From positions 16,306 to 80,305 of the forward strand of contig ONAJ01000028.1 in NCBI GenBank assembly GCA_900315775.1: 64,000 nucleotides of DNA. Reading direction: 5' to 3'. The stretch comes from an uncultured Prevotella sp. (GTDB taxonomy: Bacteria > Bacteroidota > Bacteroidia > Bacteroidales > Bacteroidaceae). The translations under genes were made by a program, and so were the position numbers. Every line of letters begins with the position of its first letter. The first letter of the stretch is position 1. The notes below the pieces were generated by a model. It had not been told where the DNA came from. It did no database searches and saw only the letters and a program-made list of their open reading frames with translations. This document shows, piece by piece, positions 34,563 to 42,447 of the stretch.

Positions 34563-35141
34563 TTAGAAGTTGTAGTAAGCACCGAAAGTGATACCGTTGA
34601 AGAGACGGCAACCAAAGCTATTTACGTGGTAGTAATCCTTCATCCACTGGTGGCTGTAGTAGAGACCCTCACCCAGGTGAGAAACGAGAGTAACCTTGTT
34701 GCTAACAGAGTAAGCGATACCAGGAACGATAGAAACACCTACCATATTCTCGTTCTTAGAGAACTTCTGGCCATTCATGCGTGCGCTGTAGTGAGTAGCA
34801 GCATAGCCAACACCACCGTCAACGAAAGCGAAGAAGTTACCAGCCTTGAAGAACTTATAACGAACGTAAGGATTAACCTCAAATGTGTTAGCAAGGAACT
34901 TTGTGTTACCAGCGATGTTCTTGTTCAGCTTGTCGCTTGAGTGAGAGAAACCGAGTGCGATAGCAATGTCGAAGTCCTCGTTGAGTGAGTAACCAACCTC
35001 AGGTCTAACTGTAACAACATTTTCTGTACCAACACCGTTCAGGTGCTCTGAAGTGAAACCTAATTCACCACCTGCCCAAATCTGAGCGTTTGCGCTAACT
35101 GCAACAACTGCAGCAGCAAGAGTCATAAAAATCTTTTTCAT
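34563..35141 (-). CDS. Small outer-membrane beta-barrel protein
   Basis: A 192-aa protein with a signal peptide ending ANAQ and alternating-residue strands throughout (VTVRPEVGYSL, IAIALGFSH, FEVNPYVRYKFF, FFAFVDGGVGYAA, GVSIVPGIAYSV). The C-terminal residue is Phe (FGAYYNF), as expected for Bam-inserted barrels. It resembles the 8-stranded OmpX/opacity-type porin family. No specific function can be read. It is a single gene with promoter 35236-35243 and a strong terminator, suggesting abundant expression. Confidence 0.85.
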   Translation of the reverse strand: MKKIFMTLAAAVVAVSANAQIWAGGELGFTSEHLNGVGTENVVTVRPEVGYSLNEDFDIAIALGFSHSSDKLNKNIAGNTKFLANTFEVNPYVRYKFFKAGNFFAFVDGGVGYAATHYSARMNGQKFSKNENMVGVSIVPGIAYSVSNKVTLVSHLGEGLYYSHQWMKDYYHVNSFGCRLFNGITFGAYYNF

Positions 35142-35235
35142 TTTCTTTAAATTTTTATATTACGTTAAACTTTTCTGATGTTTGTCCGCCTGAGGGTGAA
35201 AACCCAGCGGAGGGCCATCGTTTTTAAAACCGGTG

Positions 35236-35243
35236 CAAAGGTA
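35236..35243 (-). promoter_or_regulatory. -7 promoter element of the 192-aa barrel gene
   Basis: The minus strand reads TACCTTTGCACCGG, matching TAnnTTTG. Confidence 0.7.
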
Positions 35244-35391
35244 TGACGTTTCTGCAAATTGGCAATTGTGTGCGTAAACAAAACCTAAAAAAATCTTAAT
35301 TTTATTGATTTATATCAAATAAGAATTGATTATTTTCGGTATTTCCGCTATTTTTTTATGGTATTGTAGTGTTGTATTCAACTTTATTTCT

Positions 35392-35399
35392 TAACTTTG
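35392..35399 (+). promoter_or_regulatory. -7 promoter element of the 197-aa barrel gene
   Basis: TAACTTTGC fits TAnnTTTG, 53 bases before the ATG. The leader carries AGGAG at 35440-35444, a real Shine-Dalgarno-like site, which is rare in this window. Confidence 0.65.
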
Positions 35400-35452
35400 C
35401 AACGGATTATGAATAAAGAATAATTACATTATTATAAATAGGAGAAAAGAAA

Positions 35453-36046
35453 ATGAAGAAATTATTTGCTCTCGTAGCTATGGTTCTTGCTGCCGGCACA
35501 ATGCAGGCACAGATGGCAATTGGTGAATTCAGTGTTACACCAAAGGCGGGTCTTACCCTTGCGTCGCTGACGAGTCAGGACAATTCGAAGATTAACGTCG
35601 GCATCGTTGCTGGTGCTGAGGCAGAGTATCAGGTTATGGACTTCCTGGGTGTTAGTGCCGGTCTGTTGTACTCTCAGCAGGGTGTATCGTACGACGTTCC
35701 TGGTACCGACAAGCTTAACATTAACTACCTGAACATTCCTGTCCTTGCAAACTTCTACGTTTATAAGGACTTGGCTCTGAAGGTAGGTCTCCAGCCAGGA
35801 TTCCGCCTCACAGCGACAAAGAAGACTGAAAGTGGTAACGTGAAGACAGAGACCGACGTCAAGGACGGTGTTGAGGGTTTCGACCTCTCTATACCTATGG
35901 GTGCATCTTACGAATACAGGAACTTTGTTCTTGATGCTCGCTACAACCTTGGTGTAACAAAGATTCTCAAGGGTCCCAACGCACGTAGCTCACGCAACAG
36001 CGTGTTCATGATAACTCTGGGATATCGTTTCAACCTGAATCTTTAA
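35453..36046 (+). CDS. PorT-like outer-membrane beta-barrel protein
   Basis: A 197-aa protein with a signal peptide ending MQAQ. The strand pattern (FSVTPKAGLTLASL, VGIVAGAEAEYQV, LGVSAGLLYSQQG, LNIPVLANFYV, LALKVGLQPGF, FMITLGYRFNLN) is that of the OMP_b-brl_2/PorT-like family common in Bacteroidetes. Its role is unknown. It is followed after 9 bases by kdsA on the same strand, so it may lead the operon that makes Kdo. Its start is supported by an AGGAG ribosome-binding site. Confidence 0.85.
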   Translation: MKKLFALVAMVLAAGTMQAQMAIGEFSVTPKAGLTLASLTSQDNSKINVGIVAGAEAEYQVMDFLGVSAGLLYSQQGVSYDVPGTDKLNINYLNIPVLANFYVYKDLALKVGLQPGFRLTATKKTESGNVKTETDVKDGVEGFDLSIPMGASYEYRNFVLDARYNLGVTKILKGPNARSSRNSVFMITLGYRFNLNL

Positions 36047-36055
36047 TAAAAGGTA

Positions 36056-36811
36056 ATGAATCCAATATTCATTGCAGGTCCTTGCGTCATTGAGTCGGCA
36101 GAACTGCTGGACATCGTGGCGCAAGAACTTGTGCAAATAAACAAGGAGCTGGGAACGGACATCATCTTCAAGGCGTCGTTCGACAAGGCTAACCGCACAT
36201 CGCTGAGCAGCTTCCGAGGACCAGGAATGGAACGAGGACTGCAGATGCTGGGCGACGTGAAGGCGAAGTACGGACTGAAGATACTTACCGACATCCACGA
36301 AAGCTGTCAGGCAGAGGCTGTCGGCGAGGTGTGCGACGTGCTCCAGATACCTGCTTTCCTGTGCCGACAGACCGACCTGCTGGTGGCTGCTGCAAAGACA
36401 GGGAAGGTGGTAAACATAAAAAAGGCGCAGTTCCTCAGCGGACGCGACATGCGTTACCCTGTGGAGAAGGCGCTACAGAGCGGCGCCAAAGAGGTGTGGC
36501 TCACAGAGCGCGGCAACTCCTTCGGCTATAACAACCTGGTGGTTGACTTCCGCAATATACCCGATATGCTGGAAATAGTGCCGCGGGTTATCATGGACTG
36601 CACGCACTCCGTGCAACGTCCTGGCAGTGCCGACGGTAAGACAGGAGGCGACCGTCGCTTCGTACCGGCAATGGCAAAAGCAGCAAAAGCTTTCGGTGCT
36701 ACGGGCTACTTCTTCGAGGTGCACCCCACCCCAGACCAAGGACTCAGCGACGCAGCCAATATGCTGGAACTCAGCAAACTAAAAAAGTTAGTTGAAGAAT
36801 TAATAAAATGA
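36056..36811 (+). CDS. kdsA: 3-deoxy-8-phosphooctulonate synthase (metal-dependent type)
   Basis: A 251-aa enzyme condensing arabinose-5-phosphate with phosphoenolpyruvate to Kdo-8-phosphate for lipopolysaccharide. Motifs: FIAGPCVIES, KASFDKANRTS, PAFLCRQTDLL, ERGNSFGYNN, DCTHSVQ and HPTPDQGLSDA. Cys10 together with the His of DCTHSVQ, the Glu of FFEVHP and the Asp of LSDA matches the four metal ligands of the Aquifex enzyme. E. coli KdsA has Asn at the Cys position, so this enzyme should be of the metal-dependent class. The stop overlaps the kdsD start (ATGA). Confidence 0.97.
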   Translation: MNPIFIAGPCVIESAELLDIVAQELVQINKELGTDIIFKASFDKANRTSLSSFRGPGMERGLQMLGDVKAKYGLKILTDIHESCQAEAVGEVCDVLQIPAFLCRQTDLLVAAAKTGKVVNIKKAQFLSGRDMRYPVEKALQSGAKEVWLTERGNSFGYNNLVVDFRNIPDMLEIVPRVIMDCTHSVQRPGSADGKTGGDRRFVPAMAKAAKAFGATGYFFEVHPTPDQGLSDAANMLELSKLKKLVEELIK

Positions 36812-37758
36812 CAAAAATAAGAGATTACGCAATCCAATGTATAAAAGATGAGGCGGAGGCAGTACTTGACTTGCTTCCGAAACTCGACGACAATTTCGAC
36901 AAGGCGGTAGAGCTTATCCTCGCATGCAAAGGAAAGGTTATCGTCACCGGTGTGGGAAAGAGCGGACACATAGGAGCCAAGATTGCTGCTACGCTGTCGA
37001 GCACAGGAACACCGTCGTTCTTCATTAATCCTTTAGACGTGTTTCACGGCGACCTGGGAGTAATGACCTCCGACGACGTAGTGCTTGCTATCAGCAACAG
37101 CGGACATACCGACGAACTGCTGAGGTTCATACCTATGGTGCTGCACATGAACATACCTATCATTGGAATGAGTGGTAATCCACAGTCACTATTGGCAAAA
37201 TACTCTACCATACACATTAATACTAAGGTGAAGAAGGAGGCGTGTCCGCTGAACCTGGCACCGACGAGCAGCACAACGGCACAGTTGGTGATGGGCGACG
37301 CCATAGCTATAGCGCTGATGCAGGAGAAACACTTCAAACCAAGAGACTTCGCACAGTTCCATCCTGGTGGTGAGCTGGGAAAACAGCTGCTGACAACAGC
37401 ACAGGACGTTATGCGTACGGAGGAACTGCCTATAATACCGCAGGAGATGCATCTGGGAGAGGCCATAATACACGTGAGCAACGGAAAACTGGGACTCGGA
37501 GTGTCGCTGCAGGACGGCAAGGTGGTGGGACTTATCACCGACGGAGACATACGACGCGCTATGGAGAAATGGCAGGCAAAGTTCTTCGACCGTACCGTAG
37601 GGGACATCATGACACGTGAACCGAAATGTGTGTTGCCGACAACGAAACTCTCGGAGATAAGACGTATCATGCATCGCAATAAGATTCATACCGTTCTCGT
37701 TACCGACCAGGCAAATAATCTGCTGGGAATCGTTGACAATTATATGGTTGAAGGTTGA
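36808..37758 (+). CDS. kdsD: Arabinose-5-phosphate isomerase
   Basis: A 316-aa protein converting ribulose-5-phosphate to arabinose-5-phosphate, the KdsA substrate. It has an N-terminal SIS sugar-isomerase domain (VIVTGVGKSGHIGAKIAATL; TSSTTAQLVMGDAIA) to about 190. Two CBS domains follow from ~205 to the end (GDIMTREPKCVLP; MHRNKIHTVLVTD). Full KpsF/KdsD architecture. Coupled to kdsA by a 4-base overlap, so enzyme and substrate supplier are made together. Confidence 0.96.
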   Translation: MTKIRDYAIQCIKDEAEAVLDLLPKLDDNFDKAVELILACKGKVIVTGVGKSGHIGAKIAATLSSTGTPSFFINPLDVFHGDLGVMTSDDVVLAISNSGHTDELLRFIPMVLHMNIPIIGMSGNPQSLLAKYSTIHINTKVKKEACPLNLAPTSSTTAQLVMGDAIAIALMQEKHFKPRDFAQFHPGGELGKQLLTTAQDVMRTEELPIIPQEMHLGEAIIHVSNGKLGLGVSLQDGKVVGLITDGDIRRAMEKWQAKFFDRTVGDIMTREPKCVLPTTKLSEIRRIMHRNKIHTVLVTDQANNLLGIVDNYMVEG

Positions 37759-37766
37759 AGAGTGAA

Positions 37767-37804
37767 AGCCTCTCCCCAACCCCTCTCCAAGTAGAGAGGG
37801 GCTT
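37767..37804. repeat. Dispersed GC-rich hairpin element
   Basis: AAGCCTCTCCCCAA followed by CCCCTCTC-caagta-GAGAGGGG and CTT. It is related to the hairpin at 19373-19404 (shared AAAGCCTC start and C-rich/G-rich stem). No U-run follows, so it is a repeat element rather than a clear terminator. ATGAAGAGTAAAGAATG microrepeat sequence surrounds it. Confidence 0.7.
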
Positions 37805-37823
37805 AATGAATGAAGAGTAAAGA

Positions 37824-39107
37824 ATGTTTTTAGGTAAGAAATCGATAGTAATAGGGCTGGCTGCTTTTCTGAGTACCACGTTATCGGCACAGACCGAGGA
37901 ACGTGCGGACTCACTCATAGTACGACAGATGGAGGCGCAGGGCGTCACCTTCTCGCACGACAACACGGTGACGCTGCTGATGTCGGGACAGGAGAAGTTT
38001 GACGATATGTTCAAAGCTATTCGTCAGGCACGCGAGACGGTACACCTGGAGTACTTCAACTTCCGCAACGACTCTATTGCCGACCTGCTCTTCGACATCC
38101 TGGCAGAGAAGGTCAAGGAAGGTGTGACGGTGAGGGCTCTCTTCGACGGTTTCGGAAACTCGTCGAACAACCAGCCGCTGAAGAAACACCACATAGAGAG
38201 TCTGCGCAGCAAAGGAATACAGATATACGAATACAAACCGCTGAAGTTCCCCTGGTTGCACGCCATCTTCAACCGCGACCACAGAAAGATTGTTGTCATC
38301 GACGGCAAGATAGCATATACGGGAGGCATGAACGTTGCCGACTACTACATCAAAGGTACCGAGGTGGTGGGCTCCTGGCGCGATATGCACTGCCGCATAG
38401 AGGGCGACGAGGTGAACACGCTGCAACGCATATTCCGACGAATGTGGAAAAGGGTTACCGGCGAGGAGATTAACGGTGCCGACCTGTACAGAGGATACTC
38501 TACCCCAGCCTACTTCCACGGACTGAAGCCCGACACGACGGCTACGGCAGGACACAAGACGGTGGGAATAATAAACCGCGAACCACACGTAACAAGAAAG
38601 ATTATAAGACAGTTCTATCTTAACGCCATCAACGACGCCAAGGACAGCATAAAACTGGTGAACCCCTATATGACGCTGTCGCACCAGCTGAAGAAGGCGC
38701 TGCGCAACGCGCTGAAACGCGGTGTGAAGGTAGAGATAATGGTGTCGAAACGCAGCGACATTCCACTAACACCGGACTGTATGTTCTACAATGTCCACAA
38801 ACTGATGAAACACGGAGCAAGGGTGTGGATATACGAACCGGGCTTCCACCACACAAAGATTATAATGGTGGACGGACAGTTCTGTACCGTAGGAAGTGCA
38901 AACCTCAACGCACGCAGTCTGCGATGGGACTACGAAGAGAATGCCGTCATTGTGGATCCCTACACCACCCGACAACTCAACGACATGTTTGAACGCGACA
39001 AGAAGGACTCTTTCTTCCTTACTGAAGAGTCGTGGGACGCGTGGCGCACCCCGTGGAAGAAGTTCGTAGGATGGTTTGCTGCTACTCTGCTGACGCCGTT
39101 CTTGTAG
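37824..39107 (+). CDS. Phospholipase-D family protein, cardiolipin-synthase-like, with signal peptide
   Basis: A 427-aa protein with two HKD motifs: H153/K155/D160 (RDHRKIVVIDG, followed by YTGGMN) and H343/K345/D350 (HHTKIIMVDG, followed by GSANLN). Both are intact. The family joins or hydrolyses phosphodiesters; the best fit is cardiolipin synthase, making cardiolipin from phosphatidylglycerol. Unlike ClsA it has no pair of N-terminal membrane helices. Instead residues 1-22 look like a signal peptide (GLAAFLSTTLSAQ). The C-terminus is hydrophobic (FVGWFAATLLTPFL). The last 26 bases overlap the opposite-strand TPR gene. Confidence 0.88.
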   Translation: MFLGKKSIVIGLAAFLSTTLSAQTEERADSLIVRQMEAQGVTFSHDNTVTLLMSGQEKFDDMFKAIRQARETVHLEYFNFRNDSIADLLFDILAEKVKEGVTVRALFDGFGNSSNNQPLKKHHIESLRSKGIQIYEYKPLKFPWLHAIFNRDHRKIVVIDGKIAYTGGMNVADYYIKGTEVVGSWRDMHCRIEGDEVNTLQRIFRRMWKRVTGEEINGADLYRGYSTPAYFHGLKPDTTATAGHKTVGIINREPHVTRKIIRQFYLNAINDAKDSIKLVNPYMTLSHQLKKALRNALKRGVKVEIMVSKRSDIPLTPDCMFYNVHKLMKHGARVWIYEPGFHHTKIIMVDGQFCTVGSANLNARSLRWDYEENAVIVDPYTTRQLNDMFERDKKDSFFLTEESWDAWRTPWKKFVGWFAATLLTPFL

Positions 39108-41289
39108 AAGCCTGCACAGCTTCAATCATAAGTTTTTCTTCGAATCCGGAGACGTACCTGCTGAGTAGTTCGTAGTCGTTATCAAAATCCCGAGACAACT
39201 GCGAAACGTCTTCCCTGCTGTCTTTCGCATAACTCCCAAGAAGCTCTATTGCCTTCTGCCTGTTACCCATAAACCAGTAGCAGTAGCCGGCATTGAGACA
39301 GTCCTGCGGGGTACTGCCGTCGCTGGCAAGGATGGTGGCATACTCCGCCTCAGCCTTCTCAATATTCTTCGTCAACATCAGCGTCCACGCTAAGAGTCGT
39401 TTTACACTAATGTCGTCAGGATGTTCGTAGTCCAGACGGTAGAGTATCTTCAGTGCCTCGTCCTCGCATTCTGTCTTGGTATAAGCCAGAGCAAGGTTCA
39501 GTGTAAGGTACAGCGACTTCTTGGGATACTTGGAGAGCAGCACATGGATTCTCTCCGTAGCTTCCTCGTAATTGTGCACACCCATCAGGGCTCGAAGATA
39601 TGCCATCTCGAGATACTCGTCGTCGCCGGGATTCTCGGAGAAATAGTCATCTATTGTCTCCTTTATATCTATAGGGGCGAAACTCAAATTGTCACGACAC
39701 ATCAGCACACACATCTCGCGTGTTAACTTTGGAGCGGGATAACTCACATAAAGCTCATCATAGACTCTCATTTTGTAGGACTCAGGACAGTTATGCTTCA
39801 GGAAGAATAGTCCCAGCTCGGCAAGACGGCTAATGGCGTAAGTTTGACAGATGTCGGGCTGTCCGAGGAAGAAAGCGCAGCCTTCTTCGAAGGGGTTCTT
39901 GATGTTCACCTTCTCGGGATACAGACGGAAGAAGCGGTAGCAGTTCTGAAGATAGGAACGACGCATGAAGGTCTCGGATTTAAACTCTTCATCCTGTGCC
40001 TCCATCATCACATCAGGAGTAGTCAGCATTACCTCCTTAATATCTTTCGGCAGGGTGTCGTAAATACGTGCAAGTCCGAACAGGAAGGAATATCTGTCGG
40101 AGTCGCACAACGCACCTAAGTTGGCTGCGAAATCCATTATGTTAGTATTAGTCAGCTTCTTCCTCAGCTCCTCGAGTTCCGGATGCTTGGAGTAATAAGG
40201 TACGAACCAGTTTGTCAGCGTGTAGAAGAACTGATAGCGCTTCATGTGGGAGAAACCGCCGAAATAGATGTCGGAACCTGACTTCTGCATCTTCCTCATG
40301 CTTTCTATCTTTTCCTCAAGCTCTTCCATACGACGGTCTTCCGCATTAGGATTTATAATGTCTTCAATGCTCGACTCGTCAATTTCCTCGATGCCGTTAC
40401 GTGTGATGCGGAACTTCTGGTTCTCCATCAGCGTGGGCATTATCTCTTCGTCAATCTTCTTCTGGTCCTCATCGACGGACATACAGTAGATAATCTGCTT
40501 CTGCAGCTCTACGAATTGCTGAAGGTTGTCTTCCGTCATTACCGCGTCGAGGGCGGGTTTGTAGTAACGATAGTCGCAACAGTTCATCAGGGCTATCATA
40601 AAGGCGAAACCTACGAGGGCACGCTGGCGCACCACACTCTCGGACGACTTCAGGAAGACGTTGCCGAGGGTGAGGAGCATCTTTTCGTCGTGGTTGTTCA
40701 TGCCAGCCAGCGTTATTGCTGTGACAAGCTGCTGGGCATCCATAACGTCTATGGTAGGACTGAGTATCAGCTGTTCGTAGAACGCAGCGTCGTCGTTGCT
40801 CCACGAGAGTGTTGTGACGAGTCTGCTGAACAGCGAAGTCATGAAGTTATGGTGGTCGGCATATATCTTCTTCTCATTCTCCTCGCGCAACGCCTCGTCG
40901 TCGAGTGACGTCATAGCAATGTCGGCAACAAAGAGCTCCAGACGGTTCTTTATGTCGTCGTTGCTCAGTGCGGCAATGCGCTGGGCAACAGAGAGGGCGT
41001 TGTACAACATCCCCTCGCGCTGGGCAAAACGACACTCTATGCGTACTGCCAGTCGGTAGCCTCGCTTGACGAGACGATTGTACTGCTGTTCGTACTGCGG
41101 GTCGTCGTAGCCTTGTTTCCAGTAGCCCAGAAGACGACTGTAGTCCTCACGAAGAGCATCCAGGAGTGTACGCTCTTCAGCAAAAAATGTGTTTTTGAGA
41201 ATATCGTATATCTTGTTCAGAGCCTCGTCAAGAGAATTACTCCCAAGACTGTCGTAAACAGGATTAAACTTGTCAAATGTTTCGTGCAT
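39082..41289 (-). CDS. Unrecognised TPR-containing cytoplasmic protein
   Basis: A 735-aa protein without signal peptide or membrane segments. It is almost entirely helical and acidic. The last ~150 residues fit tetratricopeptide repeats (LYLTLNLALAYTKTECEDEA, then AEYATILAS and NAGYCYWFMGNRQKAIELL). An acidic coiled-coil-like stretch (EDRRMEELEEKIESMRKMQ) lies near the middle. I do not recognise a named family. It overlaps the start of the substrate-binding lipoprotein gene's 3' end by 17 bases, so the two are one transcription unit. TPR proteins usually hold partner proteins together. Confidence 0.8.
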   Translation of the reverse strand: MHETFDKFNPVYDSLGSNSLDEALNKIYDILKNTFFAEERTLLDALREDYSRLLGYWKQGYDDPQYEQQYNRLVKRGYRLAVRIECRFAQREGMLYNALSVAQRIAALSNDDIKNRLELFVADIAMTSLDDEALREENEKKIYADHHNFMTSLFSRLVTTLSWSNDDAAFYEQLILSPTIDVMDAQQLVTAITLAGMNNHDEKMLLTLGNVFLKSSESVVRQRALVGFAFMIALMNCCDYRYYKPALDAVMTEDNLQQFVELQKQIIYCMSVDEDQKKIDEEIMPTLMENQKFRITRNGIEEIDESSIEDIINPNAEDRRMEELEEKIESMRKMQKSGSDIYFGGFSHMKRYQFFYTLTNWFVPYYSKHPELEELRKKLTNTNIMDFAANLGALCDSDRYSFLFGLARIYDTLPKDIKEVMLTTPDVMMEAQDEEFKSETFMRRSYLQNCYRFFRLYPEKVNIKNPFEEGCAFFLGQPDICQTYAISRLAELGLFFLKHNCPESYKMRVYDELYVSYPAPKLTREMCVLMCRDNLSFAPIDIKETIDDYFSENPGDDEYLEMAYLRALMGVHNYEEATERIHVLLSKYPKKSLYLTLNLALAYTKTECEDEALKILYRLDYEHPDDISVKRLLAWTLMLTKNIEKAEAEYATILASDGSTPQDCLNAGYCYWFMGNRQKAIELLGSYAKDSREDVSQLSRDFDNDYELLSRYVSGFEEKLMIEAVQASTRTASAE

Positions 41290-42217
41290 TGTCTGTCAGT
41301 TGCTTTTTCTTCCAGTACTCCGATGCCATCTCAACGTCCTTAAGACGCGGCGGCTCCATCTTCTTAAAGGTGATGTCGGGCAGTCGCGATACTACACGTC
41401 CATCTACCTTCATATATTTCTTTATTATGCCGGCATAGTGCTTCACACCGTTTTTGTTGATCTCATCGACAGCGCGGTTGTAGCCGGCAATGAACTCCTC
41501 GAGCTGCTTCTGACGGTTGCCGTCGAGGATATTCCCGCGGAAGGCTATCACACCCATGCGGATGTCCATCTTCTCGGTGTCGGCAAGGACGGGATTCTTA
41601 TACATCCTGGCGCCTGTGGCCTGTGGCTCGGGGAAGAAAATGGCGTCGAGCTCGTTGTTCTGGAGCATCTGGAAACGAACGTTGGGGTCGTTAATCTGGA
41701 TGCGCAACACGAAGTCGGACTTTATCTTGGCGCTGTCAACAAGTCGGTCGGTAAACATATCGAGTGCCGAGAAGCGGGTCATCGCCACCAGCTTATCACC
41801 GAGCTGCGAGACGCTCTTTATTCTCGACTTCCTATTGGCAAAAAGCTGCCACGAGAGATTCGTCGAGGTGACGTAGCGCAGAGGGATGTTCAGACTCTTG
41901 ACACGTTCACAACGCACAAGGTCGCTAACCATTCCTTCTATCCTGCCCTTGAGGAGCGCTGCCTCGCCGTCGATGTGCGACGTGAAGAACTTCAGACGGA
42001 TGTCGGCCTTCGCAGTGTCAAAGAGCATCTCGTCCTTGGCAACGTACAACGGCAGACAGTCCATCGTCGGCGCAACGGCAATCTTCAGCGCCGCAGAGTC
42101 CTCCTTGGCAAGACGTATGCGCTCGGCACGCGAAATGCGCTGCTGCTCCTCGTAACTCTGACCGCAGCCTATCACGAGCAGCATAATAATGCTGTATAGT
42201 AATGTTATCTTCTTCAT
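41273..42217 (-). CDS. Periplasmic substrate-binding lipoprotein (NMT1/SBP type II-like)
   Basis: A 314-aa lipoprotein with lipobox VIGC (Cys18); start at 42217 chosen because 13 earlier codons cross the promoter. It has the look of a type II periplasmic-binding fold: LKIAVAPTMDCLPLYVAKDE at the first strand, then GMVSDLVRCERV, LVAMTRFSALDMFTDRLV, and ELDAIFFPEPQATGAR. These resemble NMT1/THI5 or sulfonate-type solute binders. No ABC permease or ATPase gene adjoins, so it could also be a stand-alone sensor or a divergent binding protein. It precedes and overlaps the TPR gene. Confidence 0.78.
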   Translation of the reverse strand: MKKITLLYSIIMLLVIGCGQSYEEQQRISRAERIRLAKEDSAALKIAVAPTMDCLPLYVAKDEMLFDTAKADIRLKFFTSHIDGEAALLKGRIEGMVSDLVRCERVKSLNIPLRYVTSTNLSWQLFANRKSRIKSVSQLGDKLVAMTRFSALDMFTDRLVDSAKIKSDFVLRIQINDPNVRFQMLQNNELDAIFFPEPQATGARMYKNPVLADTEKMDIRMGVIAFRGNILDGNRQKQLEEFIAGYNRAVDEINKNGVKHYAGIIKKYMKVDGRVVSRLPDITFKKMEPPRLKDVEMASEYWKKKQLTDNARNI

Positions 42218-42225
42218 TCGGAGTG

Positions 42226-42233
42226 CAAAGATA
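42226..42233 (-). promoter_or_regulatory. -7 promoter element of the binding-lipoprotein/TPR operon
   Basis: The minus strand reads TCGCTTAATCGTATCTTTGC, containing TATCTTTG, eight bases before the start codon. The TCGCTTAATCGTA upstream part is the same as at the manC promoter (15226-15238). Confidence 0.7.
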
Positions 42234-42435
42234 CGATTAAGCGAGAACAAAACCAAATAAATTCATTTATTTTAATGCTATGAGTTTGAGCCTTGAGAAA
42301 ATTTTTCTTAAAGGCTTAAAATTCATAGCATGTGAAGAAGTATTTCTTCGTTTTGTCGAGCGAGAGTATCTTCGACGCAGTCAAAGGTACGAAAAAAAAT
42401 ATGCCTTATGCATTATGAATTATGAATTAAATTAT

Positions 42436-42443
42436 TACCTTTG
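42436..42443 (+). promoter_or_regulatory. -7 promoter element of radA
   Basis: TACCTTTGC lies only four bases upstream of the chosen ATG (42448), so radA mRNA is predicted to be leaderless. Confidence 0.65.
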
Positions 42444-42447
42444 CATC

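Larger units (their letters stand above)
35142..35452. other. Divergent promoter region between two barrel genes
   Basis: No gene. It holds the minus-strand -7 element at 35236-35243 (about 95-base leader with a small CCGCTGGGTTTT..ACCCTCAGGCGG hairpin) and the plus-strand -7 element at 35392-35399. The DNA between them is very AT-rich. Confidence 0.7.

Noticed and set aside
42280-42447. N-terminal extension of RadA
   Set aside because: The extra 56 codons cross the promoter and consist of intergenic microrepeat; RadA N-termini begin at the zinc finger.
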